Of a stretch of DNA of 64,000 bases, positions 1-8,296 are shown one piece after another. The DNA is from Streptomyces sp. PKU-EA00015 (GTDB lineage: Bacteria; Actinomycetota; Actinomycetes; Streptomycetales; Streptomycetaceae): the NCBI RefSeq assembly GCF_013387495.1, contig NZ_JABZEE010000050.1, positions 60,435 to 124,434 on the forward strand, read 5' to 3'. Made by a program: the position numbers and the translations under genes. The notes under the pieces are model-generated. The model saw only the letters and a program-made list of their open reading frames with translations, had not been told where the DNA came from and did no database searches. How positions within the stretch are numbered: position 1 is the stretch's first letter; the number at the start of each line of letters is the position of its first letter.

Positions 1-77
1 ACACGCTCGTGCCCTGCATCGGCCCCGGAAGCCGGATCGACCTGAACCGGGCGGGCTGCGCGGTCCCCAAGCCGTGA
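1..77 (+). CDS. C-terminal end of an unidentified protein (truncated by window edge)
   Basis: An open frame running from the window edge (codons from base 3) ends at TGA 75-77 and encodes about 24 residues, finishing in RAGCAVPKP. It contains two cysteines and high-GC third positions. A perfect hairpin follows 6 bases later, as expected for a gene end. Too little is present to assign a family. Confidence 0.45.
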   Translation, partial: TLVPCIGPGSRIDLNRAGCAVPKP

Positions 78-83
78 CGCGAA

Positions 84-126
84 GGACGGCCGGTTCCGGG
101 GCCGTGAGCCCCGGAACCGGCCGTCC
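84..126. terminator. Bidirectional terminator hairpin
   Basis: A perfect 19-bp stem (84-102 with 108-126) has a 5-base loop CGTGA. It sits between the plus-strand gene ending at 77 and the minus-strand reductase ending at 143, so it can stop transcription from both sides. There is no T tract, which is normal in Streptomyces. Confidence 0.8.
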
Positions 127-142
127 GCACGGTCCGCGCGCG

Positions 143-1510
143 TTACGCGCCGCTCGCCCGGAGCATGTCCTCGCGCTCGACGATCTTCACGCGCTCGCGG
201 CCCTGCGGCTCGCCCAGCGCCTTCTCGGCCTCGTCCAGCCGGTACCAGCCGTCCCACGTCGTGTAGCGGACGTTCCGGTCCGCGAGGAAGGACTCCACCG
301 CCTCCGGCTCCGGCGAAGCCGGCGTCAGGAGACGCCCGTTCGCGTGGTCGTCCAGCAGGTTCGCGACGGTCTCGTTCGCGTCGCCCTTCGTGTGGCCGAT
401 CAGGCCGACCGGGCCGCGCCGGATCCAGCCGGTGACGTACGTCGAGTCCATGTGCTCACCGGTCTCCTCCATCACCCGGCCGCCCTCGTCCGGGACGGTG
501 CCGGAGGCGACGTCCCAGGGGAGCTTGGGCAGCTCGTCGGAGAGGTAACCGACCGCGCGGTAGACCGCGGTGACGTCCCAGTCCTTGAACTCGCCCGTGC
601 CCTTCACGTTGCCCGTGCCGTCGAGTTGCGTGCGCTCGGTGCGCAGGCCGGTGACTTTGCCGTCCTCGCCGAGGATCTCGGCCGGGGACTCGAAGAAGTG
701 CAGGAACAGCTTGTGCGGGCGGTCGCCGGTGTCGCGGATCGCCCAGTTCTCCAGGGTCTTCGCGACCATGTCCGCCTGCTTGTTGCCGCGGCGGGTCTCG
801 ATGGAGCCCTCGTCGTAGTCGATGTCCTCGGGGTCGACGATGACCTCGATGTTCGGCGAGTGGTCGAGCTCCCGCAGCTCCATCGGGCTGAACTTCGCCT
901 GTGCCGGACCACGGCGGCCGAAGACGTGGATCTCGACGGCCTTGTTCGCCTTGAGGCCCTCGTAGACGTTCGGCGGGATCTCGGTGGGCAGCAGCTCGTC
1001 GGCCGTCTTGGCGAGGATCCGGGATATGTCGAGGGCCACGTTGCCGACGCCGAGGACGGCGACCTTCTCGGCCTCCAGCGGCCAGGTGCGCGGCACGTCC
1101 GGGTGGCCGTCGTACCAGGACGCGAAGTCGGCGGCGCCGTACGAGCCGTCCAGCTCGACGCCCGGGATCCGCAGTTCGCGGTCGGCCATCGCGCCGGTGG
1201 AGAAGATCACGGCGTCGTAGAAGGCGCGCAGGTCGTCCAGGTGAATGTCGGTCCCGTAGTCGACGTTGCCGAAGAGCCGCACCTGCGGCTTGTCGAGCAC
1301 CTGGTGCAGGGCGGTGATGATGCCCTTGATCCGCGGGTGGTCGGGGGCGACGCCGTACCGGATGAGGCCGAAGGGCGCGGGCATCCGCTCGAAGAGGTCG
1401 ATCGACACACCGGGCTCGGTGGCGGCCACCTCGGACTTCAGCAGCGCATCAGCGGCGTAGATCCCGGCGGGGCCGGCTCCGACGATGGCTACCCGCAGGG
1501 GGCGGGGCAT
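143..1510 (-). CDS. FAD-dependent ferredoxin-NADP(+) reductase, FprA type
   Basis: Cytoplasmic flavoprotein of 455 residues, the same size as mycobacterial FprA, of the glutathione-reductase-like ferredoxin reductase family (adrenodoxin reductase relatives) that passes electrons between NADPH and ferredoxins. The FAD-binding motif AIVGAGPAGIYAA is at residues 8-20 and a second nucleotide fold (VAVLGVGNVALD) lies near 160. The start was set at 1510 rather than 1552 because a GAAGGGAA ribosome site precedes this ATG and the protein then begins right at the Rossmann fold. Two palindromes resembling iron boxes lie upstream, so iron-dependent control is plausible. Confidence 0.9.
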   Translation of the reverse strand: MPRPLRVAIVGAGPAGIYAADALLKSEVAATEPGVSIDLFERMPAPFGLIRYGVAPDHPRIKGIITALHQVLDKPQVRLFGNVDYGTDIHLDDLRAFYDAVIFSTGAMADRELRIPGVELDGSYGAADFASWYDGHPDVPRTWPLEAEKVAVLGVGNVALDISRILAKTADELLPTEIPPNVYEGLKANKAVEIHVFGRRGPAQAKFSPMELRELDHSPNIEVIVDPEDIDYDEGSIETRRGNKQADMVAKTLENWAIRDTGDRPHKLFLHFFESPAEILGEDGKVTGLRTERTQLDGTGNVKGTGEFKDWDVTAVYRAVGYLSDELPKLPWDVASGTVPDEGGRVMEETGEHMDSTYVTGWIRRGPVGLIGHTKGDANETVANLLDDHANGRLLTPASPEPEAVESFLADRNVRYTTWDGWYRLDEAEKALGEPQGRERVKIVEREDMLRASGA

Positions 1511-1561
1511 GTTCAGGTTCCCTTCGAGCGGCGACAACTGGCTCGTCGGCAACCCTAAACA

Positions 1562-1619
1562 AAGGCAAGCCTAAGTCAGTACCCGGTCCCATTCTATGGG
1601 CTCATAAGGCAGGCTTATG
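1562..1619. promoter_or_regulatory. Two iron-box-like palindromes upstream of the reductase
   Basis: The first element, 1562-1574 (AAGGCAAGCCTAA), reads TTAGGCTTGCCTT on the gene strand and shares the TTAGG/GCCT core of DmdR/IdeR/DtxR iron boxes. The second, 1603-1619, is a perfect inverted repeat CATAAG-N5-CTTATG. They lie 52-109 bases upstream of the reductase start. Assignment to DmdR1/IdeR is inference from the motif. Confidence 0.4.
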
Positions 1620-1909
1620 GGTGCTCAAAGGCCTGCTTGATGACTGGCCGCGAGAGATCGCCACCGGGGATTGCGGTGCACGCGGCCTTGGCCATGGGGC
1701 AACACCCTTGCCCCGCTGCTCGTTTGGCGCGGGCACAGGACCCGTCCAGCGTACTTGCTCAGCGTGACGCTCCGCATGCGAAAGGTGAATCCGGAGCAGA
1801 ATGGGAACGCTCGGGACACGCCGTGTCCGCTCGTCGAATCAGGGTGCCGCGCGGTGGACACTGTCCGCCTGATCGCGGCAGCTCTGCCCAGGGAAGGGGA
1901 CCGTACGCC

Positions 1910-2125
1910 ATGACCCTGCCCATCGGTACGTACGTCGTCGACACCCGCACCGGCCGGGTGGGCCGGCTCATGGGGCCGGCCGGCCCGTTCCTCTCGCTGA
2001 GACCCGTCGGCGGGGGCCGGGAGTGGGAGTGCTCCCCGGAAGAGGTGCGGCCCGCGACGGCGGCGGAGCGGATCAGCGCGACGACGGCGTACGTGAACGC
2101 CCGCAGCCGGGGCGAACTGCCCTGA
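1910..2125 (+). CDS. Small conserved-looking hypothetical protein
   Basis: A 71-residue soluble protein starting MTLPIGTYVVDTRTGRVGRL. The ATG at 1910 follows a strong purine-rich ribosome site (GGGAAGGGGA, 1891-1900), which fixes the start and rejects the longer open frame from 1637. The sequence is rich in Gly/Arg with a beta-strand-like N-terminus and has no cysteines or membrane segment. Function is not recognised. It converges with the DinB gene, whose stop lies 7 bases away. Confidence 0.65.
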   Translation: MTLPIGTYVVDTRTGRVGRLMGPAGPFLSLRPVGGGREWECSPEEVRPATAAERISATTAYVNARSRGELP

Positions 2126-2131
2126 CTCGGG

Positions 2132-2644
2132 TCAGTAGTAACCGGTCTCGCCGTCCAGGAGCTCCCTTATCGCGTCCATGTGTCCCGCGTGACGGGCGGT
2201 CTCCTCGATCATGTGGATCAGCATCCAGCGCAGCGACGCCTGGCCGGACGCGAAGTCGGGATGGCGGCCGACCTCGTCGAAGCCGTGGGCGGCGATGATC
2301 TCGTCGGAGACCCCGCACTGCTTCTCGTACTCGTCCAGGAGCTGCGCGAGCGGGATGCCCTCCGCCCGCATGTCCGCGTCCTCGGGCTCGTTGACGAACT
2401 GCGGTCCCTCGGCCGGGCGGCCCAGGAACAGGACCTCGAACCAGGTGTGCTCGACCCAGCGCAGGTGGGAGACGATCCCCGCCATGGTCATCAGGGGCGA
2501 GGAGGGCAGGACCGCACGGTGGGCGTCTTCGTCGGACAGGCCCTCGCACTTGTAGTGCACGATCGCGCGCTGCATGTCGAACCAGCCGAGGAGTTGCGTC
2601 CGTTCGTCCGCGGAGAAGGGGGGACGGGTGCGGGAAGGCGTCAT
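2132..2644 (-). CDS. DinB-family (DUF664) protein
   Basis: A 170-residue four-helix protein of the DinB/DUF664 group, which in actinobacteria includes mycothiol-dependent enzymes with a metal held by three histidines. Candidate ligands are visible in VSHLRWVEHTWFEV (about 60-75) and in HMIEETARHAGHMDAIRELL near the C-terminus, the expected spacing for the family. Substrate is unknown. It is monocistronic, with no clear ribosome site. Confidence 0.8.
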   Translation of the reverse strand: MTPSRTRPPFSADERTQLLGWFDMQRAIVHYKCEGLSDEDAHRAVLPSSPLMTMAGIVSHLRWVEHTWFEVLFLGRPAEGPQFVNEPEDADMRAEGIPLAQLLDEYEKQCGVSDEIIAAHGFDEVGRHPDFASGQASLRWMLIHMIEETARHAGHMDAIRELLDGETGYY

Positions 2645-2726
2645 GGGCGCGGACGCTAGCGCGGTCCGGGCCCCGGCGGCACCGGATTATCGGCCGGTCC
2701 GTGCGGCGCGGCGCCGGCTGCCCGTG

Positions 2727-2870
2727 TCAGTTCCGCAGGTCGATCATGCGGGTCGGCTGCCCTGTGGTCCGGGCGATCGTTTCGAAGTCCCGGTCGTAGT
2801 GGAGGAGCGTGAGGTCGCGTATGCATCGGCGGTCGGTCGCTGTCTTTCCGGCGCCCGCGCCGGTCCTCCT
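2727..2870 (-). pseudogene. Relic of a PIN-domain (VapC-like) toxin C-terminus
   Basis: Reading on the minus strand toward the TGA at 2729-2727 gives about 47 residues ending in LTLLHYDRDFETIARTTGQP and then TRMIDLRN. The LTLLHYDRDFE...TGQP tail is characteristic of actinobacterial PIN-domain toxins. An in-frame stop lies at about 2873-2871, there is no start codon, and the catalytic N-terminal part is absent, so this is a fragment. No antitoxin gene is adjacent. It lies in the otherwise empty gap between the DinB gene and recO. Confidence 0.6.
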
Positions 2871-2938
2871 TCATGGACAGGGAAATGCTCGTTCACGGCC
2901 CGTGTCGGCGGGCCCCCGGGGTACGGGAGAATGGGCCC

Positions 2939-3685
2939 ATGAGCCTGTTCCGCGACGACGGCGTCGTCCTGCGCACCCAGAAGCTGGGTGAGGCGGACCG
3001 CATCATCACGCTGCTCACTCGCGGTCACGGACGGGTACGCGCCGTCGCGCGCGGCGTGCGGCGCACCAAGTCCAAGTTCGGGGCCAGGCTGGAGCCGTTC
3101 TCGCACGTCGACGTGCAGTTCTTCGCCCGGGGCAGCGAGCTCGTGGGCCGCGGGCTGCCGCTGTGCACCCAGTCGGAGACCATCGCGCCCTACGGCGGCG
3201 CCATCGTCACCGACTACGCCCGCTACACCGCCGGCACGGCGATGCTGGAGACCGCGGAGCGGTTCACCGACCACGAGGGCGAGCCGGCCGTCCAGCAGTA
3301 CCTCCTGCTCGTCGGCGCCCTGCGGACCCTCGCCCGGGGCGAGCACGCGCCGGGGCTCGTGCTCGACGCCTTCCTGCTGCGGTCCCTCGCGGTCAACGGC
3401 TACGCCCCCAGCTTCGACGACTGCGCCCGCTGCGGACTGCCCGGCCCCAACCGCTTCTTCTCCGTCGCCGCGGGCGGCGCCATATGCGGCGACTGCCGGG
3501 TACCGGGCAGCGTCGTACCCTCGGCGGAGGCCATCGGCCTGCTCAGCGCGCTGCTCACCGGCGACTGGGCGACGGCGGACGCGTGCGAGGCGCGTCATGT
3601 CAGGGAGGGCAGCGGACTCGTGTCCGCCTATCTGCACTGGCACCTGGAGCGCGGCCTGCGCTCGCTCAGATACGTAGAGAAATAG
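2939..3685 (+). CDS. recO: DNA repair protein RecO
   Basis: A 248-residue protein of the RecO family, which acts with RecF/RecR to load RecA on SSB-coated gaps. The N-terminal OB-fold begins MSLFRDDGVVLRTQKLGEAD, and a zinc site (CARCGLPG ... CGDC) lies around 160-185 as in the family. The ATG at 2939 is preceded by GGGAG. The gap to uppS is 14 bases, so the two are probably co-transcribed, an arrangement common in actinobacteria. Confidence 0.95.
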   Translation: MSLFRDDGVVLRTQKLGEADRIITLLTRGHGRVRAVARGVRRTKSKFGARLEPFSHVDVQFFARGSELVGRGLPLCTQSETIAPYGGAIVTDYARYTAGTAMLETAERFTDHEGEPAVQQYLLLVGALRTLARGEHAPGLVLDAFLLRSLAVNGYAPSFDDCARCGLPGPNRFFSVAAGGAICGDCRVPGSVVPSAEAIGLLSALLTGDWATADACEARHVREGSGLVSAYLHWHLERGLRSLRYVEK

Positions 3686-3699
3686 GAGATGTGAGCCGC

Positions 3700-4545
3700 A
3701 TGGCACGACGCGGAATCCTGGGCCGGTCCCGCCGCGAGTACAAGGTCCCCGAGCCGCACCCGTCGGGGGCGCGCCCGCCGAGGATTCCCGGCGAGCTCGT
3801 GCCGAAGCACGTGGCGATCGTCATGGACGGCAACGGCCGCTGGGCCAAGGACCGCGGCCTGCCGCGCACCGAGGGCCACAAGGTCGGCGCCGAGCGCGTG
3901 CTGGACGTGCTGCAGGGCGCGATCGAGATGGGTGTCGGAAGCGTCTCCCTGTACGCGTTCTCCACCGAGAACTGGCGGCGCTCGCCCGACGAGGTGCGCT
4001 TCCTGATGAACTTCAACCGGGACTTCATCCGCAAGACACGCGACCAGCTCGACGAACTCGGCATCCGGGTGCGCTGGGTGGGCCGGATGCCCAAGCTGTG
4101 GCGGTCGGTGGCGAAGGAGCTCCAGATCGCCCAGGAACAGACCAAGGACAACGACCGGCTCACGCTGTACTTCTGCATGAACTACGGCGGCCGTGCCGAG
4201 ATCGCGGACGCGGCACAGGCGCTGGCGGAGGACGTGAAGGCCGGGAAGCTCGATCCGGCGAAGGTCACGGAGAAGACCTTCGCCAGGTACCTGTACTACG
4301 CGGACATGCCGGACGTGGACCTGTTCCTGCGGCCGAGCGGCGAGCAGCGCACCTCCAACTACCTGCTCTGGCAGAGCGCGTACGCCGAGATGGTCTTCCA
4401 GGACGTGCTGTGGCCCGACTTCGACCGCCGCGACCTGTGGCGCGCCTGCCTCGAGTACGCCCAGCGCGACCGCCGCTTCGGCGGCGCGATCCCCAACGAG
4501 GAACTGCTGGCCATGCAGGGCCGGCCGGACGAGGAGACCGGCTGA
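3700..4545 (+). CDS. uppS: Isoprenyl (undecaprenyl-type) diphosphate synthase
   Basis: A 281-residue cis-prenyltransferase that condenses isopentenyl diphosphate units into the polyprenyl carrier for cell-wall synthesis. The catalytic Asp is in HVAIVMDGNGRWAKDRGLPR (about 40-60), followed by GHKVGAERV, LYAFSTENWRR, and the C-terminal substrate motif LFLRPSGEQRTSNYLLWQ. The ATG at 3700 is chosen because AGGAG (3684-3688) is spaced 11 bases from it and only two from the in-frame GTG at 3691. The basic N-terminal extension of about 35 residues is usual in Streptomyces. Confidence 0.95.
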   Translation: MARRGILGRSRREYKVPEPHPSGARPPRIPGELVPKHVAIVMDGNGRWAKDRGLPRTEGHKVGAERVLDVLQGAIEMGVGSVSLYAFSTENWRRSPDEVRFLMNFNRDFIRKTRDQLDELGIRVRWVGRMPKLWRSVAKELQIAQEQTKDNDRLTLYFCMNYGGRAEIADAAQALAEDVKAGKLDPAKVTEKTFARYLYYADMPDVDLFLRPSGEQRTSNYLLWQSAYAEMVFQDVLWPDFDRRDLWRACLEYAQRDRRFGGAIPNEELLAMQGRPDEETG

Positions 4546-4579
4546 CCGGCGCGGACCGGCAGCCGTTAGGGTCCCGCCC

Positions 4580-5101
4580 ATGGATCACCAGGGGCGGGAC
4601 ACCGAACACACGGCGGAAGCGGTCGAGCTGGTCTACCGGCCGACGCGCGCCGACATTCTGACCGCGGTCCGTGTGCGCGAGAGACACCGGCGGATGACGT
4701 GGGTGCGGTGGATCGTGACCGCCCTTCTCCTGGCCTGGGGGATCCTGCCGGCGTTCGCTCCCGCCTCGCGCGGGCCCGCCGTGGTGCCCGTGCTGCTAGG
4801 CGTCTTCGTGTGGGCGATCCCGCACCTGTACGCCTCGCAGGTGCTGCGCATCGTCGGGTGGCAGGGCGACTACCGCACGACGGTCACCGAGGACGGCGTC
4901 ACGGCCGTGAACGACCACTGCGCGCTCACCCAGCGCTGGACGCTCTTCCGCGGCCACCGCGAGACTGCCGACAGCTTCGTCCTGCTCAGCCGGGACCGGG
5001 GCGTGATGTGGGTGGAGGTCCTGCCCAAGCGCGGCCTGCGCGATGCCGAAGACGCCGACCGGCTCCGCGCGACGCTCGACCGGCACCTGCCGAGGCTGTG
5101 A
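4580..5101 (+). CDS. YcxB-like membrane protein
   Basis: A 173-residue protein with an N-terminal cytoplasmic arm, two adjacent membrane segments (about 43-62 and 67-85) and a C-terminal soluble domain ending in VEVLPKRGLRDAEDADRLRATLDRHL. This architecture and the final VLPKRGL...RLR motif match the YcxB-like family, whose function is unknown. It starts 34 bases after uppS and is followed by a paralogue. Confidence 0.7.
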   Translation: MDHQGRDTEHTAEAVELVYRPTRADILTAVRVRERHRRMTWVRWIVTALLLAWGILPAFAPASRGPAVVPVLLGVFVWAIPHLYASQVLRIVGWQGDYRTTVTEDGVTAVNDHCALTQRWTLFRGHRETADSFVLLSRDRGVMWVEVLPKRGLRDAEDADRLRATLDRHLPRL

Positions 5102-5180
5102 GCAACGCCCGCACCCCCCGTGGGAATTGAGCGTGCCCGCCGATACGATCACGGCTCGGCAGTCGGGTACGGGAGGGACC

Positions 5181-5720
5181 GTGGCAGAGGTGCAGCAGCA
5201 GGACGGACAGACGGTGGCGCTCCGCTACGAGCCCACCGTCGCTGACATGGCGGGCGCCCTGAACGCCCGGATGCGCGCCACCCCCTCCGGCCGCCGCACC
5301 CGCCGCCTGCTGCTCTTCGCCGGTGTCATGGGCATCGGCGTCGTCGCCCTGCAGGCCGCCGTCGGCGACGGTGACCTCACCGTCCTCGTCGCCGGTGTGG
5401 CCCTCACCGTCCTCGCCTTCGGCAGCCTGTATCTGCTGCCCTCGCTCCAGGCCCGCCAGCTCCACCCGCTGGCCGCCCGGCAGGGCGAGTTCGGCGCCGT
5501 CGTCGACGACACCGGCATACGCCTGACCACGCGCGACAGCACGAGCACCACCAAGTGGGAGATGTACCCCCGCTATGCCGAGACCGACGAGCTGTTCGTG
5601 CTGCTCACCGCCGACAAGCACAGCGTCGGCGTGATGGTCCTCCCCAAGCGGGGCGTCTCCGCCCCGGACGACGTCGACCGCCTGCGCGCCCTGCTCGACG
5701 AGCACGTCCGGCGGGTGTGA
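5181..5720 (+). CDS. YcxB-like membrane protein, paralogue of the preceding gene
   Basis: A 179-residue protein with the same plan as its neighbour: a YEPTVADM N-terminal segment like the neighbour's YRPTRADI, two membrane segments (about 43-80), and the C-terminal VMVLPKRGVSAPDDVDRLRALLDEHV. The GTG start at 5181 follows GGGAGGGA (5171-5178). The two genes look like a tandem duplication that has diverged strongly outside the termini. Biochemical role unknown. Confidence 0.7.
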   Translation: MAEVQQQDGQTVALRYEPTVADMAGALNARMRATPSGRRTRRLLLFAGVMGIGVVALQAAVGDGDLTVLVAGVALTVLAFGSLYLLPSLQARQLHPLAARQGEFGAVVDDTGIRLTTRDSTSTTKWEMYPRYAETDELFVLLTADKHSVGVMVLPKRGVSAPDDVDRLRALLDEHVRRV

Positions 5721-5824
5721 CCGGCCGGGACCGTCAGGACCGGGCGAGGACCGCCTCCGCGTCGTGCCGGGCCTTCGGGACGGCGGGCCTCGGCCGCCCC
5801 GGCACCGGGCGGGCGATCAGCGTG

Positions 5825-5995
5825 TCACAGACGCCGGCGGCAGCGGCGGCAGGTGTGGGACACGAACACGCCCGCCCCCGCGATCCTCGACCCGCCCTCG
5901 TCCGCGGCCGCCGGCATGACGTACGGGCGGCACGTGTGTCCGTTCTCACAGGCCGCACACGGTGGCGACGGCCGGGGATCGACCCCGCCGGTCAC
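5825..5995 (-). CDS. Possible small zinc-ribbon-like protein
   Basis: A 56-residue frame from a GTG at 5995 (an upstream GTG at 6022 is also possible). It carries CAACENGHTC near residue 13 and ends HTCRRCRRRL, giving two CxxC pairs that could hold a metal ion. About 90 percent of its codons end in G or C, which supports coding over a shadow frame. No ribosome site is visible. It lies between the YcxB-like pair and zur, so a link to zinc status is possible but speculative. Confidence 0.4.
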   Translation of the reverse strand: MTGGVDPRPSPPCAACENGHTCRPYVMPAAADEGGSRIAGAGVFVSHTCRRCRRRL

Positions 5996-6086
5996 GAGGC
6001 GGGGCCGTACGGCGCGGCCCACGCGACGGGGCCGCGCGGCACGCCACGAAGGCGGCGCTCACGCCGCGCGGGACAAGCGCGGACGG

Positions 6087-6518
6087 TCAGTTCGCCTTCG
6101 CCGCGCACTCCGCGCACGTGCCGAAGATCTCGACCGTGTGCGCCACGTTCACGTATCCGTGCTGGGCGGCGATCGTCTCCGCCCACTGCTCCACGGCCGG
6201 GCCCTCGACCTCCACCGCCTTGCCGCACATCCGGCACACCAGGTGGTGGTGATGGTCGTCCGTCGAACAGCGCCGGTACACCGACTCGCCGTCGCTCGTG
6301 CGCAGCACGTCCACCTCGCCCGCGTCGGCGAGCGACTGGAGCGTGCGGTAGACCGTCGTCAGGCCCACCGAGTCGCCGCGGTGCTTGAGCATGTCGTGCA
6401 GCTCCTGCGCACTGCGGAACTCGTCCACCTCGTCCAGCGCCGCCGCTACCGCGGCACGCTGCCGGGTGGACCGGCCTCGTACCGGGGCGGTGTTCCCGCC
6501 GGTTGGCGCCGTGGTCAC
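6087..6518 (-). CDS. zur: Zinc uptake regulator Zur (Fur family)
   Basis: A 143-residue Fur-family metalloregulator. The winged-helix part contains LTTVYRTLQSLADAGEVDVL. The metal sites include the histidine run DDHHHHLVCRMCGKAVEV and the C-terminal CAECA, giving two CxxC pairs for the structural zinc. The GTG start at 6518 has an ideal AAGGAGG at 5-base spacing, so the longer frame to 6593 is rejected. It is the last gene of znuA-znuC-znuB-zur on this strand, which marks it as the zinc sensor rather than a general Fur. Confidence 0.93.
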   Translation of the reverse strand: MTTAPTGGNTAPVRGRSTRQRAAVAAALDEVDEFRSAQELHDMLKHRGDSVGLTTVYRTLQSLADAGEVDVLRTSDGESVYRRCSTDDHHHHLVCRMCGKAVEVEGPAVEQWAETIAAQHGYVNVAHTVEIFGTCAECAAKAN

Positions 6519-6573
6519 AGGAGCCTCCTTGCCTCGCCCGCACATGTGTCGGGCCATTCTGCCAGGCCCGCGC

Positions 6574-7464
6574 TCAGACCTTGACGTCGTCACTCGGCCG
6601 TCGCGTACCCGGCATGTCCGCTGTGCACTCGGCGTCGCCCGCCGCCGGTTTCGCCCGCAGGCGTGCCAGTGGCAGCGCCAGCGCGGTGAGCACGACGAAG
6701 ACGCCGATGGCCAGCAGGACTATCGTCGCTCCGGGCGGCACGTCCTGGTAGTAGGAGGTGCTGGTTCCGGTCAAGGCCACGGCGATCCCGATCCCCACCG
6801 CGAGCGCGAACGTCGCCCGGAACGAGCGCGTCACCTGCTGCGCGGCCGCCACCGGCACCACCATCAGCGCGCTGACCAGCAGCAGGCCCACGACGCGCAT
6901 CGCCACGCTGACCGTGACCGCCGCGGTCACCGCGACCAGGAGATTCAGCGCGCGGACCGGCAGGCCGGTCACCCGCGCGAACTCCTCGTCCTGGCTGATC
7001 GCGAACAGCTGCCTGCGCAGCCCCAGCGAGACCAGCACCACGAAGCCGGCCAGGATCGCGATGGCCGTCAGGTCCTCCTGCGACACCGTGGACAGCGAGC
7101 CGAACAGGAACGAGCTCAGGTTCGCCGTCGACCCCGTGTCGGAGAGGTTGACGAGCATCACGCCGCCGGCCATGCCGCCGTAGAACAGCATCGCCAGCGC
7201 GATGTCGCCGCGCGTGCGCCCGTAGGCGCGGATGAGCTCCATCAGCACCGCGCCGAGCACCGACACCAGCGTCGCCATCCACACGGGGTTGGTGGACAGC
7301 AGGAAGCCGAGACCGACACCGGTCATCGCGACATGGCCGATTCCGTCGCCCATCAGTGCCTGCCGGCGCTGGACCAGATGAATGCCGACCGCCGGGGCGG
7401 TGATGCCGACCAGCAGCGCCGCGAGCAGCGCCCGCTGCATGAATGCGGTTTCCAGGATTTCCAT
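6574..7464 (-). CDS. znuB: Zinc ABC transporter permease ZnuB
   Basis: A 296-residue integral membrane protein with about eight hydrophobic segments, matching the ABC-3 permease family of Zn/Mn importers (for example HLVQRRQALMGDGIGHVAMTGV near residue 30, followed by typical inner loops). It forms the transmembrane channel that works with ZnuC. Its start is two bases from the znuC stop, indicating translational coupling. zur starts 55 bases downstream. Confidence 0.93.
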   Translation of the reverse strand: MEILETAFMQRALLAALLVGITAPAVGIHLVQRRQALMGDGIGHVAMTGVGLGFLLSTNPVWMATLVSVLGAVLMELIRAYGRTRGDIALAMLFYGGMAGGVMLVNLSDTGSTANLSSFLFGSLSTVSQEDLTAIAILAGFVVLVSLGLRRQLFAISQDEEFARVTGLPVRALNLLVAVTAAVTVSVAMRVVGLLLVSALMVVPVAAAQQVTRSFRATFALAVGIGIAVALTGTSTSYYQDVPPGATIVLLAIGVFVVLTALALPLARLRAKPAAGDAECTADMPGTRRPSDDVKV

Positions 7465-7466
7465 GA

Positions 7467-8249
7467 TCAGGTCAGCAGTCCCGTGCGGAGCGGCTCGTCG
7501 GCCGCGTGCGGATGTACGTGGTCGTGGCCCGGCAGGGCGTGCTGGCCCACCGCCGTCGGCGGCGGCCCGTCATGCACCACACAGCCGTCGCGCAGCACCA
7601 CGGCCCGGTCGATCAGCGGCTCCAGCGGCCCCAGCTCGTGCAGCACGAGCAGCACCGACGTGCCGCCCGCGACCTGGTCGCGCAGCGTCGACGCGAGGAT
7701 CTCCTGGCTCACCAGGTCCACGCCCGCCATCGGCTCGTCCATGATCAGCAGTTCGGGCTCGGAGGCCAGCGCCCGCGCGATCAGCACCCTCTGGTGCTGG
7801 CCGCCCGACAGCGCGGTCACCGAGTCCCTGGCCCGGTCGGCGAGACCTACCAGAGCGATGGCCCGCTCCACGGCCGCCTTGTCGGCGCGCGAGGAGAGAC
7901 CGAAACGGGTGCGGGAGAGGCGGCCGGCGGACACGACCTCCCGCACGGTCGCCGGCACGCCGCTCGCGGCCGTCGTCCGCTGGGGCACGTAGCCGACCCG
8001 CGCCCACTGCCGGAAGCGGCGCAGGGGCGTGCCGAACAGCTCGATGGAGCCGCTTGTCAGCGGCACCTGGCCGATCACGGAGCGCACCGCGGTCGACTTG
8101 CCGGAGCCGTTGGCGCCGAGCAGCGCCACGACCTCACCGTGCCCGACGGTGAGGTCCACGCCGCGCAGCACGGGGCGCGTGCCGAGCGTGGCCCGGGCAC
8201 CGCTGACGGATATGACCGGATCGACGGCCGGGTCCGTGACGGGCTCCAT
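7467..8249 (-). CDS. znuC: Zinc ABC transporter ATP-binding protein ZnuC
   Basis: A 260-residue ABC ATPase. Walker A is GANGSGKST, the signature is LSGGQHQR and Walker B is LLIMDEPMAGVD. The ATG at 8249 is preceded by GGAGG at 8-base spacing, so the 17-residue upstream extension of the open frame is not used. It energises zinc import with ZnuB and ZnuA and lies between them. Confidence 0.93.
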   Translation of the reverse strand: MEPVTDPAVDPVISVSGARATLGTRPVLRGVDLTVGHGEVVALLGANGSGKSTAVRSVIGQVPLTSGSIELFGTPLRRFRQWARVGYVPQRTTAASGVPATVREVVSAGRLSRTRFGLSSRADKAAVERAIALVGLADRARDSVTALSGGQHQRVLIARALASEPELLIMDEPMAGVDLVSQEILASTLRDQVAGGTSVLLVLHELGPLEPLIDRAVVLRDGCVVHDGPPPTAVGQHALPGHDHVHPHAADEPLRTGLLT

Positions 8250-8296
8250 GGCGTGTGCCTCCGTTGCGTGCGGGGTGGGTGTCGCGTCGTGCGGGA

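Noticed and set aside
1637..1909. N-terminal extension of the small protein at 1910
   Set aside because: The ribosome site GGGAAGGGGA sits just before 1910, and the upstream part is non-coding in character and covers the promoter region of the divergent reductase.
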